From positions 14,426,733-14,490,732 of the forward strand of contig JAJKFL010000039.1 in NCBI GenBank assembly GCA_021186555.1: DNA of 64,000 bases. The letters run 5' to 3'. The notes beneath the pieces were generated by a model. The model ran no database searches and had not been told where the DNA came from. It was given only the letters and a program-made list of their open reading frames with translations. Source of the DNA: Reticulitermes speratus (Eukaryota; Arthropoda; Insecta; Blattodea; Rhinotermitidae). This document shows, piece by piece, positions 23,335 to 35,864 of the stretch. Position numbers and translations under genes: made by a program. Position 1 is the first letter of the stretch; every line of letters starts with the position of its first letter.

Positions 23335-24700
23335 AATGTGAATTGGTAAAGACGTGTAAGGACTAGGTCGTGGTCTATGTTCATGTACTACCATAGCAAC
23401 CGGCTGGTGAGACTGAGGACAAAAGCAGGCTAACCTATAATAACAGCCAATTTTCACGCTAATATTGGAGTCTGGGATCTGACGGATACAAAGGAGGGAT
23501 GCTAACTACTGCACTGAGATGTTCGGTGTCAGGCACTAGACCTGAGCATTCTTCACTACGAGTCTGTGCCTGCGAACGGACTAAGAACATGACGATACAC
23601 TTCAGTCTCACAGACCTCCCGGTAGCTACTTTGCAATTTAACATATGCAAAGTCTCTCTGTCCGTAAGCATGTCCGTCCGCACCCGATATGTCCTTGGAT
23701 GCTGCAGACAAACAGAGTTGTTTTTCTCCGACGTGTCAGAGAAGCAAGCACAGAAACTAACGAGCTCTTAGATTGGAGCCACTAAATCACGACAGATAGA
23801 TATCACGTAGGAACGGTTTCTGTTTTGTGGTTTTTTTCGAGCAAGAAGACAGCTGTATAAAATATCCGGAACAGTTCATATTTCTGCTGGTTTCGATACC
23901 GTCGGACACGACGTGGAAAAGGGGACCAACTCACTCTCGTCTTGTTACTGTCTTTGTCCGCATATAACGCGCAATGTTTTTCCGTCGAAATGCCTTCCGA
24001 AAGAGTTCATGCACATTACGTATTCAAACGCCCATACTTCCATTAGGTATTTTACTAGAAGATGTAACAAGAACAAACAAACCCCTGCTTATTTGAATTA
24101 GTTTCTACAATGTTCAGATAAGAATGGCCGATTTCAAAACTCTGTAAAATGTGCTTATAAATTATTTAATAAACTGTATACAGCGTAGGGAAACCTACTT
24201 GACAAATTTAATATTGTGAAAATTCATAAAGCCTCAATTCCATGAAACCATTTATACAATACAAGGAAACATGTCAAATTTATTTACAGGTATTTCATAC
24301 AAGCTCCTTTGGTTACCGAATACATGTCTCCACGATAGGTTAATTATCCCACATCTGCCGCAGCATATCTCAATCCACCTTGTTCACCGCATCTGCAGTA
24401 CGCTGCTGCAGCTCACAGAGGGCTGTAAGCATCAGAGAAACGTACGAGTATAACACATCCTTCACAAATCCCCAGAAATTGAAATATAAAGGAGTAGGAT
24501 CTGAAGAACGCGGGTCCGTGGAATAGGTCCTTCACGCCGAATCCATTTGCCACGAAACAATGCCTTGAAGTAGGTACGGCCCTTTGTGTGGAAGGGTGGC
24601 GGTAGGCCATCTTCCATAGCTGTGGTATCATGTAATTTTTCAGGATCACAGAGACAGTAAACAACGCGGTCCGTGACATGCTGCGGCGAATGTGGCAAGA
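23335..24700. other. No gene seen
   Basis: Unique-looking sequence leading into the 23-bp array. Several short open frames lack motifs or credible splice context. Confidence 0.5.
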
Positions 24701-24703
24701 ATT

Positions 24704-25145
24704 GGGCTATCGTTAGAACATCTGCAGGGCTATCGTTAGAACATACGCAGGACTATCGTTAGAACATCTGCAGGGCCATCGTTAGAACATCTGCAGGACC
24801 ATCGTTAGAACATACGCAGGGCTATAGTTAGAACATCTGCAGGACTATCGTTAGAACGTCTGCACGGCTATCGTTAGAACATCTGCAGGGCTATCGTTAG
24901 AACATACGCAGAGCCATCGTTAGAACATATGCAGGGCTATAGTTAGAACATCTGCAGGACTATCGTTAGAACATAAGCAGGGCTATCGTCAGAACATCTG
25001 CAGGACTATCGTTAAAACATACGCAGGGCTATCGTTAGAACATCTGCAGGACTATCGTTAGAACTTCTGCACGGCTATCGTTAGAACATCTGCAGGACTA
25101 TCATTAGAACGTCTGCACGGCTATCGTTAGAACATCTGCAGGGTA
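24704..25145. repeat. 23-bp tandem array, about 19 copies
   Basis: Unit GCTATCGTTAGAACATCTGC plus AGG. Variants ATACGCA and ATCTGCA alternate irregularly along the array, as do GGGCTAT, GGACTAT and GGCCAT starts. Uniform 23-bp length. Confidence 0.95.
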
Positions 25146-25609
25146 ACCAAGGGAGCTTATATTGAACAGCCGTAGATAAGCTTGAAGCGTTTCCTCATAT
25201 CGCAGATGTTGTTTCATGTCATTGCGGGTTTCTGTTCTTTAAAAATATTTCATTAAAGCTGTCAAGCAGGGTTTGGTCCATTGCGTATAACAATGTATGT
25301 CAACAGTAACGACTCACTTCCAACTGCACGGATTAATGCAACGTGAGGATACTGTGAATGAACACGTGGCAGGATGTCAACATAAACGGTTGTAAACTAT
25401 CAGAAAAGTACTAGGACACTTTGTGTGCCCACATTTTCTTTCATCAGACAATTCATTAAGTTAGAAAGTTCTGTCTGCGAACATAAATCCATTAATACTT
25501 AAAAACAAAACGAAATGTTCTGATCAAATCAAATAATATGACACTACGAATGAACAAGCCAAAGGAAAAACAAAATAAAATTGTAGTTATGAATAAAAAT
25601 TTTTCACAG

Positions 25610-26615
25610 GCAGTGCCCGACTGGCGCGAAAGAAGATTGATCAGCAAATTGTACATGGAACAGAGTGTTAAAGTACGGCTGAACCAAGGGGTGACTAGAA
25701 GTGTGAAGATTGGAAGAGGAATTAGACAAGGTTGCTGTTTGTCGCCGATTCTGTTCAATTTATACAGCGAGTACCTTACCAAGGAAGCTCTTGAAGGGAC
25801 TGGAGACTTCAAAATAGGAGGACAAGTAATTCGCACTGTGAAATATGCAGATGACCTTGTGCTACTTGCTAGGGAAGAAAAGGTGCTACAGCGCATGGTT
25901 GATAGACTAATTGAAATTGAAAGACGCTATGGAATGGAAATGAATGTGGAAAAAACTAAGGTAATGAGAATCTCAAGGCAACCATACCCAATACAAATTA
26001 CGATATATCAAAAGCAACTGGAGTATGTGGAATATTTCAATTATTTGGGCAGCATTATAACAAATGATGCAAGGTGTACACGTGAAATTAAATCCAAAAT
26101 TACCACGGCAAAGGCAGCATTCAACAAGAAGACTCTTTACACCAGCAAACTGGACTTAAATTTAAGGAAGAAACTAGTAAAGTGTTACATTTGGAGCATA
26201 GCTTTGTATGGTGCTGACAAGTGGACACTTCGGAATGCAGATCAGAAATACTGGAAAGTTTTGAAATGTGGTGCTGGAGAAGATCAGTTGGACCGATCGC
26301 GTGAGAAATGAAGAAGTATTACAGAGAGTCAAGGAGGAGAGGAATATCCTACATACAATAAAAAGAAGAAAGGCTACCTGGATTGGTCACACATCTTGCG
26401 TAGAAACTGCCTTCTAAAACACGTGATTGAAGGAAGGTTACAGGGAAGGCTAGCAATGACGGGAAGACGAGGAAGAAGGCGTAAGCAGCTACTGGATGAC
26501 CTTAAGGAAAAGAGAAGATACTGGAAATTGAAAGAGGAAGCACTAGATCGCACCCTGTGGAGAACTCGCTTTGGAAGAGGCTACGTACCTGTCGTAAGAC
26601 AGACTACAGAATGAA
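25610..26615 (+). pseudogene. RTE/BovB-like LINE reverse transcriptase, 5'-truncated and frameshifted
   Basis: This is the longest coding relic in the window. From DWRERRLISKLYM onwards it shows reverse-transcriptase motifs: RQGCCLSPILF (fingers/palm), YADDLVLLA with the catalytic Asp pair (about 25844-25855), MEMNVEKTKVM, YFNYLGSIIT and LVKCYIWSIALYGADKWTLR. A one-base deletion near 26250 breaks the frame. The tail resumes with LRRNCLLKHVIEG, GRRGRRRKQLLDDL and ALDRTLWRTRFGRG, ending at a stop at about 26614. The endonuclease domain and the N-terminal half of the polymerase are absent, as expected for a 5'-truncated LINE copy. The YLG...EIK...WT tail resembles RTE/BovB elements. I recognise the family as abundant in cockroach sequence. 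It is not functional. Confidence 0.88.
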
Positions 26616-26639
26616 TGAGTGCCGGCAGACCTGAACAAC

Positions 26640-26775
26640 CGGTGTTTGATTACCGACCTTAACGTCAGGCCTGCCTCTTTGGTCTGTCCAGTCACCACTG
26701 GTGCCCTAGACTTTTCAGAGGGCAAAGTAGCCGCGGCCTTAAAATGACTACTCACCTCCATTAGGTGTTCAATGT
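26640..26775 (+). mobile_element. SINE-D fragment
   Basis: Diverged pieces GTCTGTCCAGTCACC, GGCAAAGTAGCCGCGGCCTT and GACTACTCACCTCCATTAGG match the middle of the D body, directly after the RTE-like LINE. Confidence 0.55.
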
Positions 26776-27684
26776 TAAATCCCCCCACCGTCCATCAATT
26801 TTCCATTCCAGTTACATATTCAATTTCATATCCTAATGTAAATGTGCCGATCCCAGTGGCCACATTCCTGTCCTCTGATATAAAGTACATAAATTCTGCA
26901 TCAGAAATAAACACGTTCTCTTTAAATTACGAAACTGGCAATGTCTTTTATGGGGTGTCCTCTCCGTCATCATAATTAGCAAGTACACAACACACAGCTT
27001 TCGGCATTTTAATATCAGATGCCAAAGGCGGAGAGCAGACGACGACAGTCAGCTTTTTGTGGCAACGATATTCAATTTGCATACGAGCTTGTGCTGCCAT
27101 CTTGGGGCTGGGGGGTGGAAGCTAATGAGATCTTGCAACTCAGAAGCCCATGCCGTTGCTGGCGACATCTGCATGACATGCATCTCATTAAAATACTAAG
27201 GAGAAGCAGCGGGAAGGGTATGGTAGGGTTAAAAACCATGCATGCCCGTGCAGGGCCCGACCTAACATATATCCTTCACCAGTCCAATAAGAAATCTTTG
27301 GCCTCATGTTTTTAGGACTCTGTTACAGACACTATGTCGTTACAGCGTTGTGAATAGTAGTATACCAGTGAAACAGGCAGGTCTCACGTATGAGGCTTTT
27401 CAAGTCTGAAGATGAGGAATAAAAAAGTGCATTCAGAATTTTCGTGGGAAACGTTTTGAAAATAAGAACTACCAAGCAGACAGAGGTGGATACGGAAAGA
27501 TAATATTGCAATGGAACTGGGAGATTCTGAGGATGGGAGGTGGCTGTAACAGGTTTTGAATCGTGTCCAATGGCAGCTTGGTATTAGGGGAGGTGAACTT
27601 TCATGTTTTGTAATATATCTCTTATATTTATTATTTACATAAAACACGCCTTTAAATTCAAACCTCGAACTGCCATGTCAGGCT

Positions 27685-28065
27685 AACTACGTAACTCTAT
27701 TACGCACAGTCCTCCTTGAGAAGCTACTACTTCCTCAACCAATCAAGAAATTCCCCACATTGTATGAAATCCGAAGGCTCATTACCGGACTCACAACAGC
27801 CCGTTGCTTGTCCCTATCCTGAGCCAGATAAGTCCCATCTACACCCTCCCATCCCATTTCGTTAAAATCCATTACAATATTACTCTCCTATCTACGCCTA
27901 AGTCTTCCAAGCGGTCTCCTTCATTAAAGCCTTCCTACTAAACCTTGATGTGCATTGTCTCTTCTCTCCCATGCGTGCTACGTGCTACCGCCCTTCTTAC
28001 ACTTCTTGTTTTGATCATTACGGCTCAGACACCCTTCGTTGCATTCCTCTGTTCCTCCACAAAAA
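27685..28065 (-). mobile_element. Decayed LINE 3' fragment
   Basis: Minus-strand copy of the same LINE: CCTCCTTGAGAAGCTA, CTATCCTGAGCCAGATAAGT and TCTTCCAAGCGGTCTCC match 57550-57770 block by block. It covers the ORF2 tail and 3' UTR and has many stops. Confidence 0.75.
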
Positions 28066-28711
28066 TGCTGGAACAATGCATTTTAATAGGCCACGGCCGC
28101 TTTGCTTAACCTAATTCCCAACTCACCATATAGTCACTATGCCATTGGACGCTAAATACGAGTATTGTAGTTAGTGCGGTCGGCATATAAACCACGAATC
28201 AACAGCGACATCGAGAGGAACATGGATGGTTGTTGGTTGTTGAGAGACGTTGACTGGTATTTTAGAAAAGATTGAAACAAAGTCTGACAGACAATAGAGG
28301 CAGCCCTACTGTACTTGCCACATTAATCTCTAATAGTCTTATAATCGTGCTGACAAGACATCTGATAGATAAAAATACATTACACTTCCAATGCACGCCC
28401 ATCACGTCCACATTATTGTTTAATGAACACGAGTCATCAGTCAGCTGTTTTCCTGTGCGCATGCGCTGAAGCATTTGTCATTTCCTAACAAAGTAGAAAG
28501 CTTGGGGTTTAATTCCTTTTACAATTCAAGTCACGATGACAGTTTAGGCACGCTTATATCTTCACCGAGGAAGGCCTCTTCCGATGCAAGACATGACAGG
28601 ACGTAAATAAATTAGGAACATCTCTGCTGCCTCTAAATGCCAACGGCCTGTGATGAAATATGAATATAATGTACTGATATTACTCATTAGTAAGTGACTT
28701 CTACAGATCAC

Positions 28712-28915
28712 TTTTTTTTTTGGTGAAGGGCCCCGCAGCAGATGCTACGGAAGCACCGCAGCCTCTTGAGGCTTATTGTGCAACCCTGTGATGATGATAA
28801 TTAGTTTTTTTCGTTCTTCCGTGTAATGGAGCACCGGTGGAATGAAAATGACTGGGGAAAACCCTGTCCCAGTGTCACTTTGCCCACCACAAATCCCATA
28901 TAGACTGACCCAGGA
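28712..28915 (-). mobile_element. SINE-B, headless
   Basis: Minus strand body and tail: T-run, GGGCCCCGCAGCAGATGC, GCACCGGTGGAATGAAAATG, CAGTGTCACTTTGCCCACCA. It stops at TGACCCAGGATA, so the tRNA-like region is truncated. Confidence 0.8.
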
Positions 28916-28919
28916 TATA

Positions 28920-30570
28920 TGTTATGCAGATTTCCTGCAAGCCTGAGATGTACTAACGTTTGTCCGATGTCCGGGTTTACCAAGACGGTCTTTCAATGCC
29001 AATAATTTTTAACTACAGCAGCCAATCACAACCCCAAACGGAGTCTATCCCTTACACTACACCTAAATGGTCAGAAATGTCGTTTCCTTTGTGGAAAACA
29101 TAAGGAGTAATAGAAACTAGGGTCATAAAATTCCAGTAATTACGACGATTCGGGTGAAGGCAAAGTCCTCGTGTGTTCAAGCACCATGTACTGGTAAGAC
29201 TGTTACATTGATAGCTTTGAGTCCAAGTTTGCAGAACGTGAAATTTTCCTATGGACTCCGGCCTGATATGGTCATACGCACAATATACGCATGTATGCAT
29301 ACATATGTGTGTCAAACCAAACATTTATTAGTTAAAATCAGATTGTAAGGCAGGCTACGTCTGCTTAACACCGGATTATGCGCAGTTCGTAGCCTTTGTC
29401 TAGTTCTACAATTTGATTATTACAAGTATTAAATGTGGTTCAATATATGCGATAAGGCTGGTGTCATTATTGTATTCCTATATTATTTCATGCAAATAAA
29501 TTTAAAAAATGCAGATAATATTTAATTCTAGCCTGACGTATCATTCATCAACACGGTTTCAAAGTGGCCCTACCAGGCCGACTGCTCACTAACGCAGGCG
29601 GTATAATGTATCCTCCAAGACACGCTGATGGTTGTGTCTTGGACAGCACGTGCTCAGTTGAGATACGTGCACAAACACGCGTACGCCACGCAACAATCAC
29701 TTCTGTCCTGACGGAATACAGATGCGATCAACGGTACTGGCTTCTGAAGTGGAAAGGAAAGTTGGAAAAGACACTATTGTCCGTACTTTGCAAGTAATAT
29801 AACTAATAAATCTCGCGTTAATTAAAGAAATACCAGCTTGCCCCACATTCCTCTACTTACAGCACCTGTCGCAATATTTTCATTCAGATTACGAAACCCA
29901 GTTTTTGTAATGCAGACAAAGAAGGAAGCAAAATAAGAATATAACAGAGGAACGTAGCACACAGCATGAACTATTCTAGCAGATCTGCTCTGTTTGCATC
30001 AAGTTGGATCAGTGTCATTTAAAAACTGCACAGACTAAACGTTCAATGACGACATTTATGCCTCTCAGCGCGCAAACATTTTGTTTCGTAAATACCGGCA
30101 TGACACAGAATAACACAGAACACATAACACAGAATGCCTATATTTGTGGCTGTAGTTTATTTAACGACGTTGTTGGTAGCTCAGTCTATACAGTGTCGAA
30201 AGACCAGATCAAAATAATTGCAAGGAATTTGGAACTGCCTGGTCGAGGCAGCACTCTAGCGTGTCTGAACGGACACAGAAAAACCACAAAAACTCAAAGA
30301 TAATAGCCGGTGTCCTGCCCGAGAATCGACGCGGGTATATTCTGAATACAACTCGACAGCGGACACGTTTCACATAGTGGCCAGGCTCGCCCCTTTGCGG
30401 GGATTACGGGACTACTTCGCAGTACAGGCCCAAGATAATAAAAACAGCAATTTTCGTATATTTGTGTAGACTATTATTTAATAAACTCTACCTTTTTATT
30501 TCGTGTTAAATTTATAAGTAGCTAAAAATTTGCATTTTTAACGTGTGCCACCCCGTTGTGTGTCAATGAT
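28920..30570. other. No gene seen
   Basis: Includes open frames at 29052-29348 and 30004-30303, with no recognisable motif, and a possible SINE piece near 30365. Confidence 0.5.
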
Positions 30571-30641
30571 ATGAATACGTGAAATCTATATCAGTATCAC
30601 TGTAACTGTTTTATGAGACAATACAGCCTATCAGTCTAATT

Positions 30642-30683
30642 GAGCAACATGTTTCGGCCTTAAATTAGGCCATCTTCAGGCTC
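30642..30683 (-). ncRNA. Hammerhead-ribozyme-like motif, best copy
   Basis: This 42-nt type I arrangement on the minus strand has stem I GAGC, CTGAAGA (30679-30673), one unpaired T, stem II GGCC/GGCC, GAAA (30655-30652), short palindromic stem III ACATGT, cleavage-site U at 30646, then stem I GCTC (four perfect pairs). All conserved core positions (CUGANGA, GAAA, UH) are intact. The single base between A9 and stem II departs from the usual consensus, and stem III is so short that a dimeric fold is likely. Not tested for activity. Confidence 0.72.
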
Positions 30684-30723
30684 TTAAACTTTAAAAAACA
30701 TGAGTCCGTTTATTAAAGTTTAA

Positions 30724-30766
30724 GAGCCTGTAGATGACCTAATTTCCGTCGAAACATGTTGCTGAA
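30724..30766 (+). ncRNA. Decayed hammerhead-like partner
   Basis: Mirror copy of 30642-30683: GAGC, CTGTAGA (A6 changed), stem II GACC/GTC, GAAACATGTTGCT. Stem I keeps three pairs. The core change should abolish cleavage. Confidence 0.5.
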
Positions 30767-31435
30767 TTAGATAGACTATATTGCCTAATAATGATAGTTG
30801 TGTTGAGACTTATACAGATTTCACTTATTCAACCTAGGTCATCACTTCTATCGTTGCAAAAGCCACTAACAGGTTGTGTTTCCTTTTGATGACACAAAGC
30901 AAACGATACTTCCACATCAAACAGGCCAAATATTCCAAACGAGATATCTCGTGTACAACAGGGGAGGTTCAATGCGGTAGTGGTGCCATATTTAACACGC
31001 AAGTATATGATTGTCACTTCACTGTCCTCCCAACCCGCCTTCGGACTATTCTTGCCATCAGTTTACTTGGAACAGGAGTGACACTTGTTAAACCCGAGTC
31101 CATTCGCATTGGAGATGCTGACACTGGACCTGTCATATCACACATATCGCTAAGATAATGCACAGTTGCACCGGACACAGATACAACTGCCAGCATGTCG
31201 AAATGTCTGGACAGGGCACCGACATCACAGCGTGTTCACTAAGAACTCCAAGCATCCTAAGGCTATATGGACACTGCACTAAACCTCAAATATAACATAC
31301 TTTGAGTCCGACTTAAGGGCTGTCTGTGCTACTAAGATTACCGTCTTTTGGGAACAGACGCCGTTTTCATTGAAAGAACGTTCAAAACCTTTCGGCAACC
31401 ACAAAGTAAAATGTCAGTCAGCGGGTAAGGGAAAA

Positions 31436-31650
31436 TGTAGTTTCCTTTGCACACCATGAAGGCATATGCGGAGTAAGGGTATAGCTCTATCCATTCTTAA
31501 CCTCGACACTAGATGGGGGTGACTCCGGTAAACTGCGAATAGAAGGCTGGGTGATCCTCACAGACGGTCCAGCCGCTTCGGATAAGAAGAAAATCATGTG
31601 CCCCCGACGGGGAATCGAAGGATTCCTCGGTCGGAAAGCCTAGGTACTGT
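31436..31650 (-). mobile_element. SINE-D with internal deletion
   Basis: TATGCGGAGTAAGGGTATAG, CACTAGATGGGGGTGACTCC, GAATAGAAGGCTGGGTGATC, CGACGGGGAATCGAAGGATT. The segment with GGCCGCTTTACC is missing. Confidence 0.75.
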
Positions 31651-32338
31651 ACTGAACGAATTATTTCGTTTCATTTCAATTAGGGAAAGGCAAAATTTTT
31701 TTTTAAATCAACCAACAGAATAAACTCTATTATACGCATTCAGAAATAACCGTGCTACTGACATGACCCTTGTTTCAGCACGAAACGTAGTTTCAAAACC
31801 AATTCCGATTAAGAAATAGACCTACTTGTTCTAAGTCAGAAATATCAAGAGACACTTGAACCCACACATTCATTTCTGATTACACTGTACCAAAAACCAT
31901 CACTGATCTCACCCCCCCCCCCCTATTCAGACATGCAGACAGACAGTGATCCCCGGCCCGTCATCGAACTAGTATACCTGTACTGTCAATGTTAGATTCC
32001 ATCTAAAGGTACAGGCAGCTTGACGACAGCTTTGTTGTGGATTCTGAGGAGCAAACATGGCATCATGCATGTGGGCAGCACCTCAATAATTGCCAATGTC
32101 TCGCTGCCTTGTCACTGCAACTTGTAAATGTTAAGCTATTAACCACATCTCTAGTATTGAAGAGGAAAAACCCTGAATGCAGACACTCAACACGTTCCAT
32201 TTCGTGCTACGTATGCAACACATCCTGACCCAATCTGCGTACTGTAATAAGAATTACTAAAAAATATGTTGTATGCCCTAGTTTCTATTTGCTGCCTTCT
32301 CCGTGTTCATAAAATGGCAATGTTTTGAAATACTCATG

Positions 32339-32520
32339 TAAAGGTGACCCTGTGCAAGCCATGAAGGTATATGGGGAGTGGAGGTAAAGCTCCACTCATT
32401 CTTAACCTCAGCACTATATAGAGATGCGTTGTCAGCGTCACACCCAGGTCACTTTACCTCCGGGGAAAACCCCCCAGTACCCATTGAACAGGAGGCTGGG
32501 TGAGCCCCAGAGCCGGCAAT
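32339..32520 (-). mobile_element. SINE-D, first of a close pair
   Basis: The 3' two-thirds of a minus-strand copy (GTAAAGGTGACCCTGTGC to GGGTGAGCCCCAGAGCCGG); the head is absent. A second copy follows in the same orientation. Confidence 0.8.
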
Positions 32521-32535
32521 GATTTACAGTTCTTA

Positions 32536-32798
32536 GGTAAAACAAAATTACCCATGTGAACGCCTTTCATGTGTATGGGAGAAGTGGAGATATAGATCCA
32601 CTCCTTCTTAACGACCGCACAAGATGGACGTAAGTGGCTAGTTTAAACGCCCCGGATGCTTTACCGCGCAGAAAGAGACGCCGATACTCACTGGACGGTT
32701 TGAAGAGGAAAAACATTTCTTGCTCTTGTCGGAAATCGAACCACGATCCATCAGCCGTTCCGCACGCAGCCTAGTCACTAGCCTACAGAGCTATCCCG
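32536..32798 (-). mobile_element. SINE-D, second of a close pair
   Basis: Nearly complete minus-strand copy ending at the tRNA-like head GATAGCTCTGTAGGCTAGTG (read on minus). It is as diverged from the copy at 32339 as from the others, so not a recent tandem duplication. Confidence 0.8.
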
Positions 32799-33434
32799 CA
32801 TTCGTAGGCGGTTCACTATTTGATATAATCAGAAATATACTGGATTTATGTACGTATAGCCCATTGCAAACAATTTCTGGATGCTCTTCCATCTCTCTTG
32901 AATGTAAAATAAAATGGTAACGTGACGGAGATTTTTCGTTGTTTCCATTAGCAATGCAGAGGAATGGCTGTACCTTTAACAGCCCACGACTGCTTTTTTT
33001 TTTTTCATACCTGTCATACTAATGACTCACGATCATCATACCATTTAACGCTATACAACTTCTTGAACTGAAATTTGTCACTAGAAACCCAAAAGCGCTA
33101 GAGATAAAACTTCCTTTGTACCTGTGTATATCCCCTGTTTCACTGCAGTAAGAGAATGAAGCACACGTAGCAGAGTGCTCAGTAACATGGAAAGTTGCAG
33201 CAACCTGCAGGTGCCTTGGCTGCGACAAGTCTAGTTAACCTAAATAGGGTTTCCATGTCGGAACAATTAACTGCCTTGTTCCCTCTCTTCATCTTCTGCG
33301 CGGACGACAAACATGAACATATGCCTAATACAGTTCGTTACAACCTTCTTATCAAGTTTTATCGTGTATCCGTCTACCTGTTCTCTCACAAGTACAAGCC
33401 TGATTCTCCTATCACAGTATAAGCGTTCAGTTAA

Positions 33435-33875
33435 CCTGATTCTGCACAGTAATTGAAGTGGCAAGCCCTAGGTGTTAGCCTGATTCTGTGCAGTACTTGT
33501 AGTGACAAGCTTTAGGTGTTAGACTGATTTTGCATGGTACTTGAAGTGGCCAGCTTTAGGTGTTAGCCTGATTCTATACGGTATTTGAAGTGACAAGCCC
33601 TATGTGTTAGCCTGATTCTATACAGTACTTGAAGTGGCACGCTTTAGGTGTTAGCCTGATTCTGTAGGTTACTTGAAGTGGCGAGCTTTAGGCATTAGCC
33701 TGAGTTTGTACGGTACTTGAAGTGGCGAGCTTTAGGCGTTAGCCTGATTCTGTACGGTATTTAAAGCGGCAAGCCCTAGGTGTTAGCCTAATTCTGTACA
33801 GATCTTATAGTGGCAAGCTTTAGGTGTTAGCCTGATTTTGTACTGTACTTGAAGTGGCAAGCGTTGAAGTGTAAG
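33435..33875. repeat. 44-bp tandem array, about 10 copies
   Basis: Unit starts CCTGATTCTGTACAGTACTT, then GAAGTGGCAAGCTTTAGGTG and TTAG. Units are 44 bp each with roughly 10-15% divergence, older than the arrays at 10201 and 40876. Confidence 0.93.
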
Positions 33876-34693
33876 GAAGATTCTGCTATCACATTACTTG
33901 GATTTACAAGAGTTCGTCTAATTCTACAGCTACAGTGAACATACACAACACTATTATCACACATGCTACGGATGAGGAAGGAGACGGTCATGAAGTATTT
34001 CAAGGTACGATCCCAGCATCTGCCTGCAGAGGGCGAGTAAGAGCACAATGACACTCGTTCAGAACAGCCGGCAGCCTGATCGACATTCGAATCTGCTACC
34101 TATAAGTACAGTCTATACCGATGCAGTTAAAACATCAGCTCGGCTACTCCACATAGGTAATGCGATACGATTTATAAAAAATCTGTATATCAACACGAAT
34201 TCATTTCTTCCGGTACTACGATCGCTGCCTTACACATGATTCCGAGTCATCATTCACTTATGCTACTGTTCAACGTGACATATCGTGTTTCCTCGATAAT
34301 AAGACGGTATTGATTGTAACACGCACCAACAGGTTGTCAGGAATAAACATATAGCATATTTATACCACAACAGAAATTATCAATACTTATTGTTTACTTG
34401 TATTAACAAGCAGAACTCAACATAACATTGCAAGTTTATACTAAATGTGTCTATGCACTGTCCCCTTCACTTGTGTATCCTATCTCACACTCCGACTACG
34501 CACATTATTCTAATTCGCTTTTTAAATCAGGACAGTCACGATCTGAACTGCCCCATAAGCTATCATCTCCTGTACCATCAAGTGCACTTGTAATGCAACA
34601 TTTCTTGAAGGACAATAACCGAATGTTCCACACCGCCAAGGGTACCCACCCCCAAATCCCCTTCCCGAAAATGCACAGTAAGGAAGGTGTTAA

Positions 34694-34878
34694 AACATGG
34701 GGGTCCAAACTTTTTATGGCAAAGGGCCAAAACAGGTATTGTGGGTTGGTTCGAGGGCCGCACGTGCTATGCCCAACCGCAGATGTTACTGTGTAATTTC
34801 TGTAGCACATACATAATTTGCATATGTGGCTGCAGGCCGCATAATACAACCCAGCGCGCCGCGGGTTCGAGATACTTG
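34694..34878. mobile_element. Degenerate hAT-like MITE
   Basis: A diverged relative of 58801-58951: it starts GGGGGTCCAAACTTTTTATG, contains AAAGGGCCAAAACAGG and GGGCCGCACGTG, and ends CGCCGCGGGTTCGAGAT. Terminal similarity is visible but the flanking 8-mers match only partly (TGTTAAAA versus GTTTAAGA). No coding capacity. Confidence 0.62.
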
Positions 34879-35864
34879 GTTTAAGACGACCCAAGTGTTA
34901 ACAATGAACCCTGACCGATCTCTCCTGACCGCAGAGCATTAGTTCATATTAAAACTACTTCATATTTTCTGCCTCCAAACCCCCATCAGGTGCCTGATAC
35001 ACTGTTACACGCAAGAACATTTTTAATAACGGAAATATATAGATACTTTCGCTCTTTGTGGTTACTGTACCATGACGCGTGTTATGGACAAGCAGTTTTC
35101 TTCCTTTCGTTTACAATACAGTACAGAATATAATTTCTTTCATCGCCGATTCCTTATGACGGCATGAAATGTAAGACGCGCCCCAGTTTCAGAGATGTTA
35201 GAATGCGAAAGAAGCGCTACTAATTTGAGATACTGACAAGGTTATTAATAATCTATAAATAAATAAATAAAATATCCCCGGAAGTCACATACAAATAAAA
35301 TAAATACAGCAATTCTTTCTGTGTATGAAGTTGCCTGCGATGGAACAAACCCATTGAAAATGTGAGTCTACTACAAGTACTCACCCGACTTATGAACAGG
35401 ATACTTTCTGAACACCCTGGTTGTAAGTCGAATTGGTCTAAGTTCAAATACGAAATAAGGTTGAATATACACCCTCCAGCAGGTCGAGGGGTATTCAGAC
35501 AAGTAGGCTTTCCGTTGCAAAATAATAAGAACAGACGATGTCCCAATAAATGGCGTTGTGATAACCAGCACTTTGTGTGCAAAATTCGAAATGTACTTCG
35601 AAATAAAATTTTAATGACATTTTTATTGTGGTTTGAAAATTTCTTAAGGAAATTTTGGTCGTCACTTCCGTTGGCCGTGAGTATGATGGCCGTTAAGTCG
35701 GGGAGTGACTGTATACCTCACAGCAATGTGAAATATTCGAAATATAATACCAGATGGGGCCAGGGGAAAGGTATATAGAATTTTGATGGGGGAATCGACT
35801 CGAAAATTGACGGCTTACACTAAAGAGATATGCGGATAACATTAAGACGATAACCAAAGGAGGC

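Larger units (their letters stand above)
30573..30830. mobile_element. Hammerhead foldback element
   Basis: A 258-bp element made almost entirely of two inverted arms: left 30573-30690, right 30712-30830. Shared blocks are GTGAAATCT, CAATATAG-type, CTAATT(G/C)AGCAACATG and TTTAAACTTTAA-type around the centre. A well-formed hammerhead-like motif lies on the minus strand of the left arm. The right arm has the same motif with one core substitution. No TSD identified, no ORF. Confidence 0.75.

Noticed and set aside
24704..25145. Possible CRISPR-like array
   Set aside because: Units are contiguous with no spacers, so it is a tandem repeat.
27019..27315. 98-codon open frame
   Set aside because: Moderately GC-rich but no domain or splice context; may be an uncharacterised repeat.
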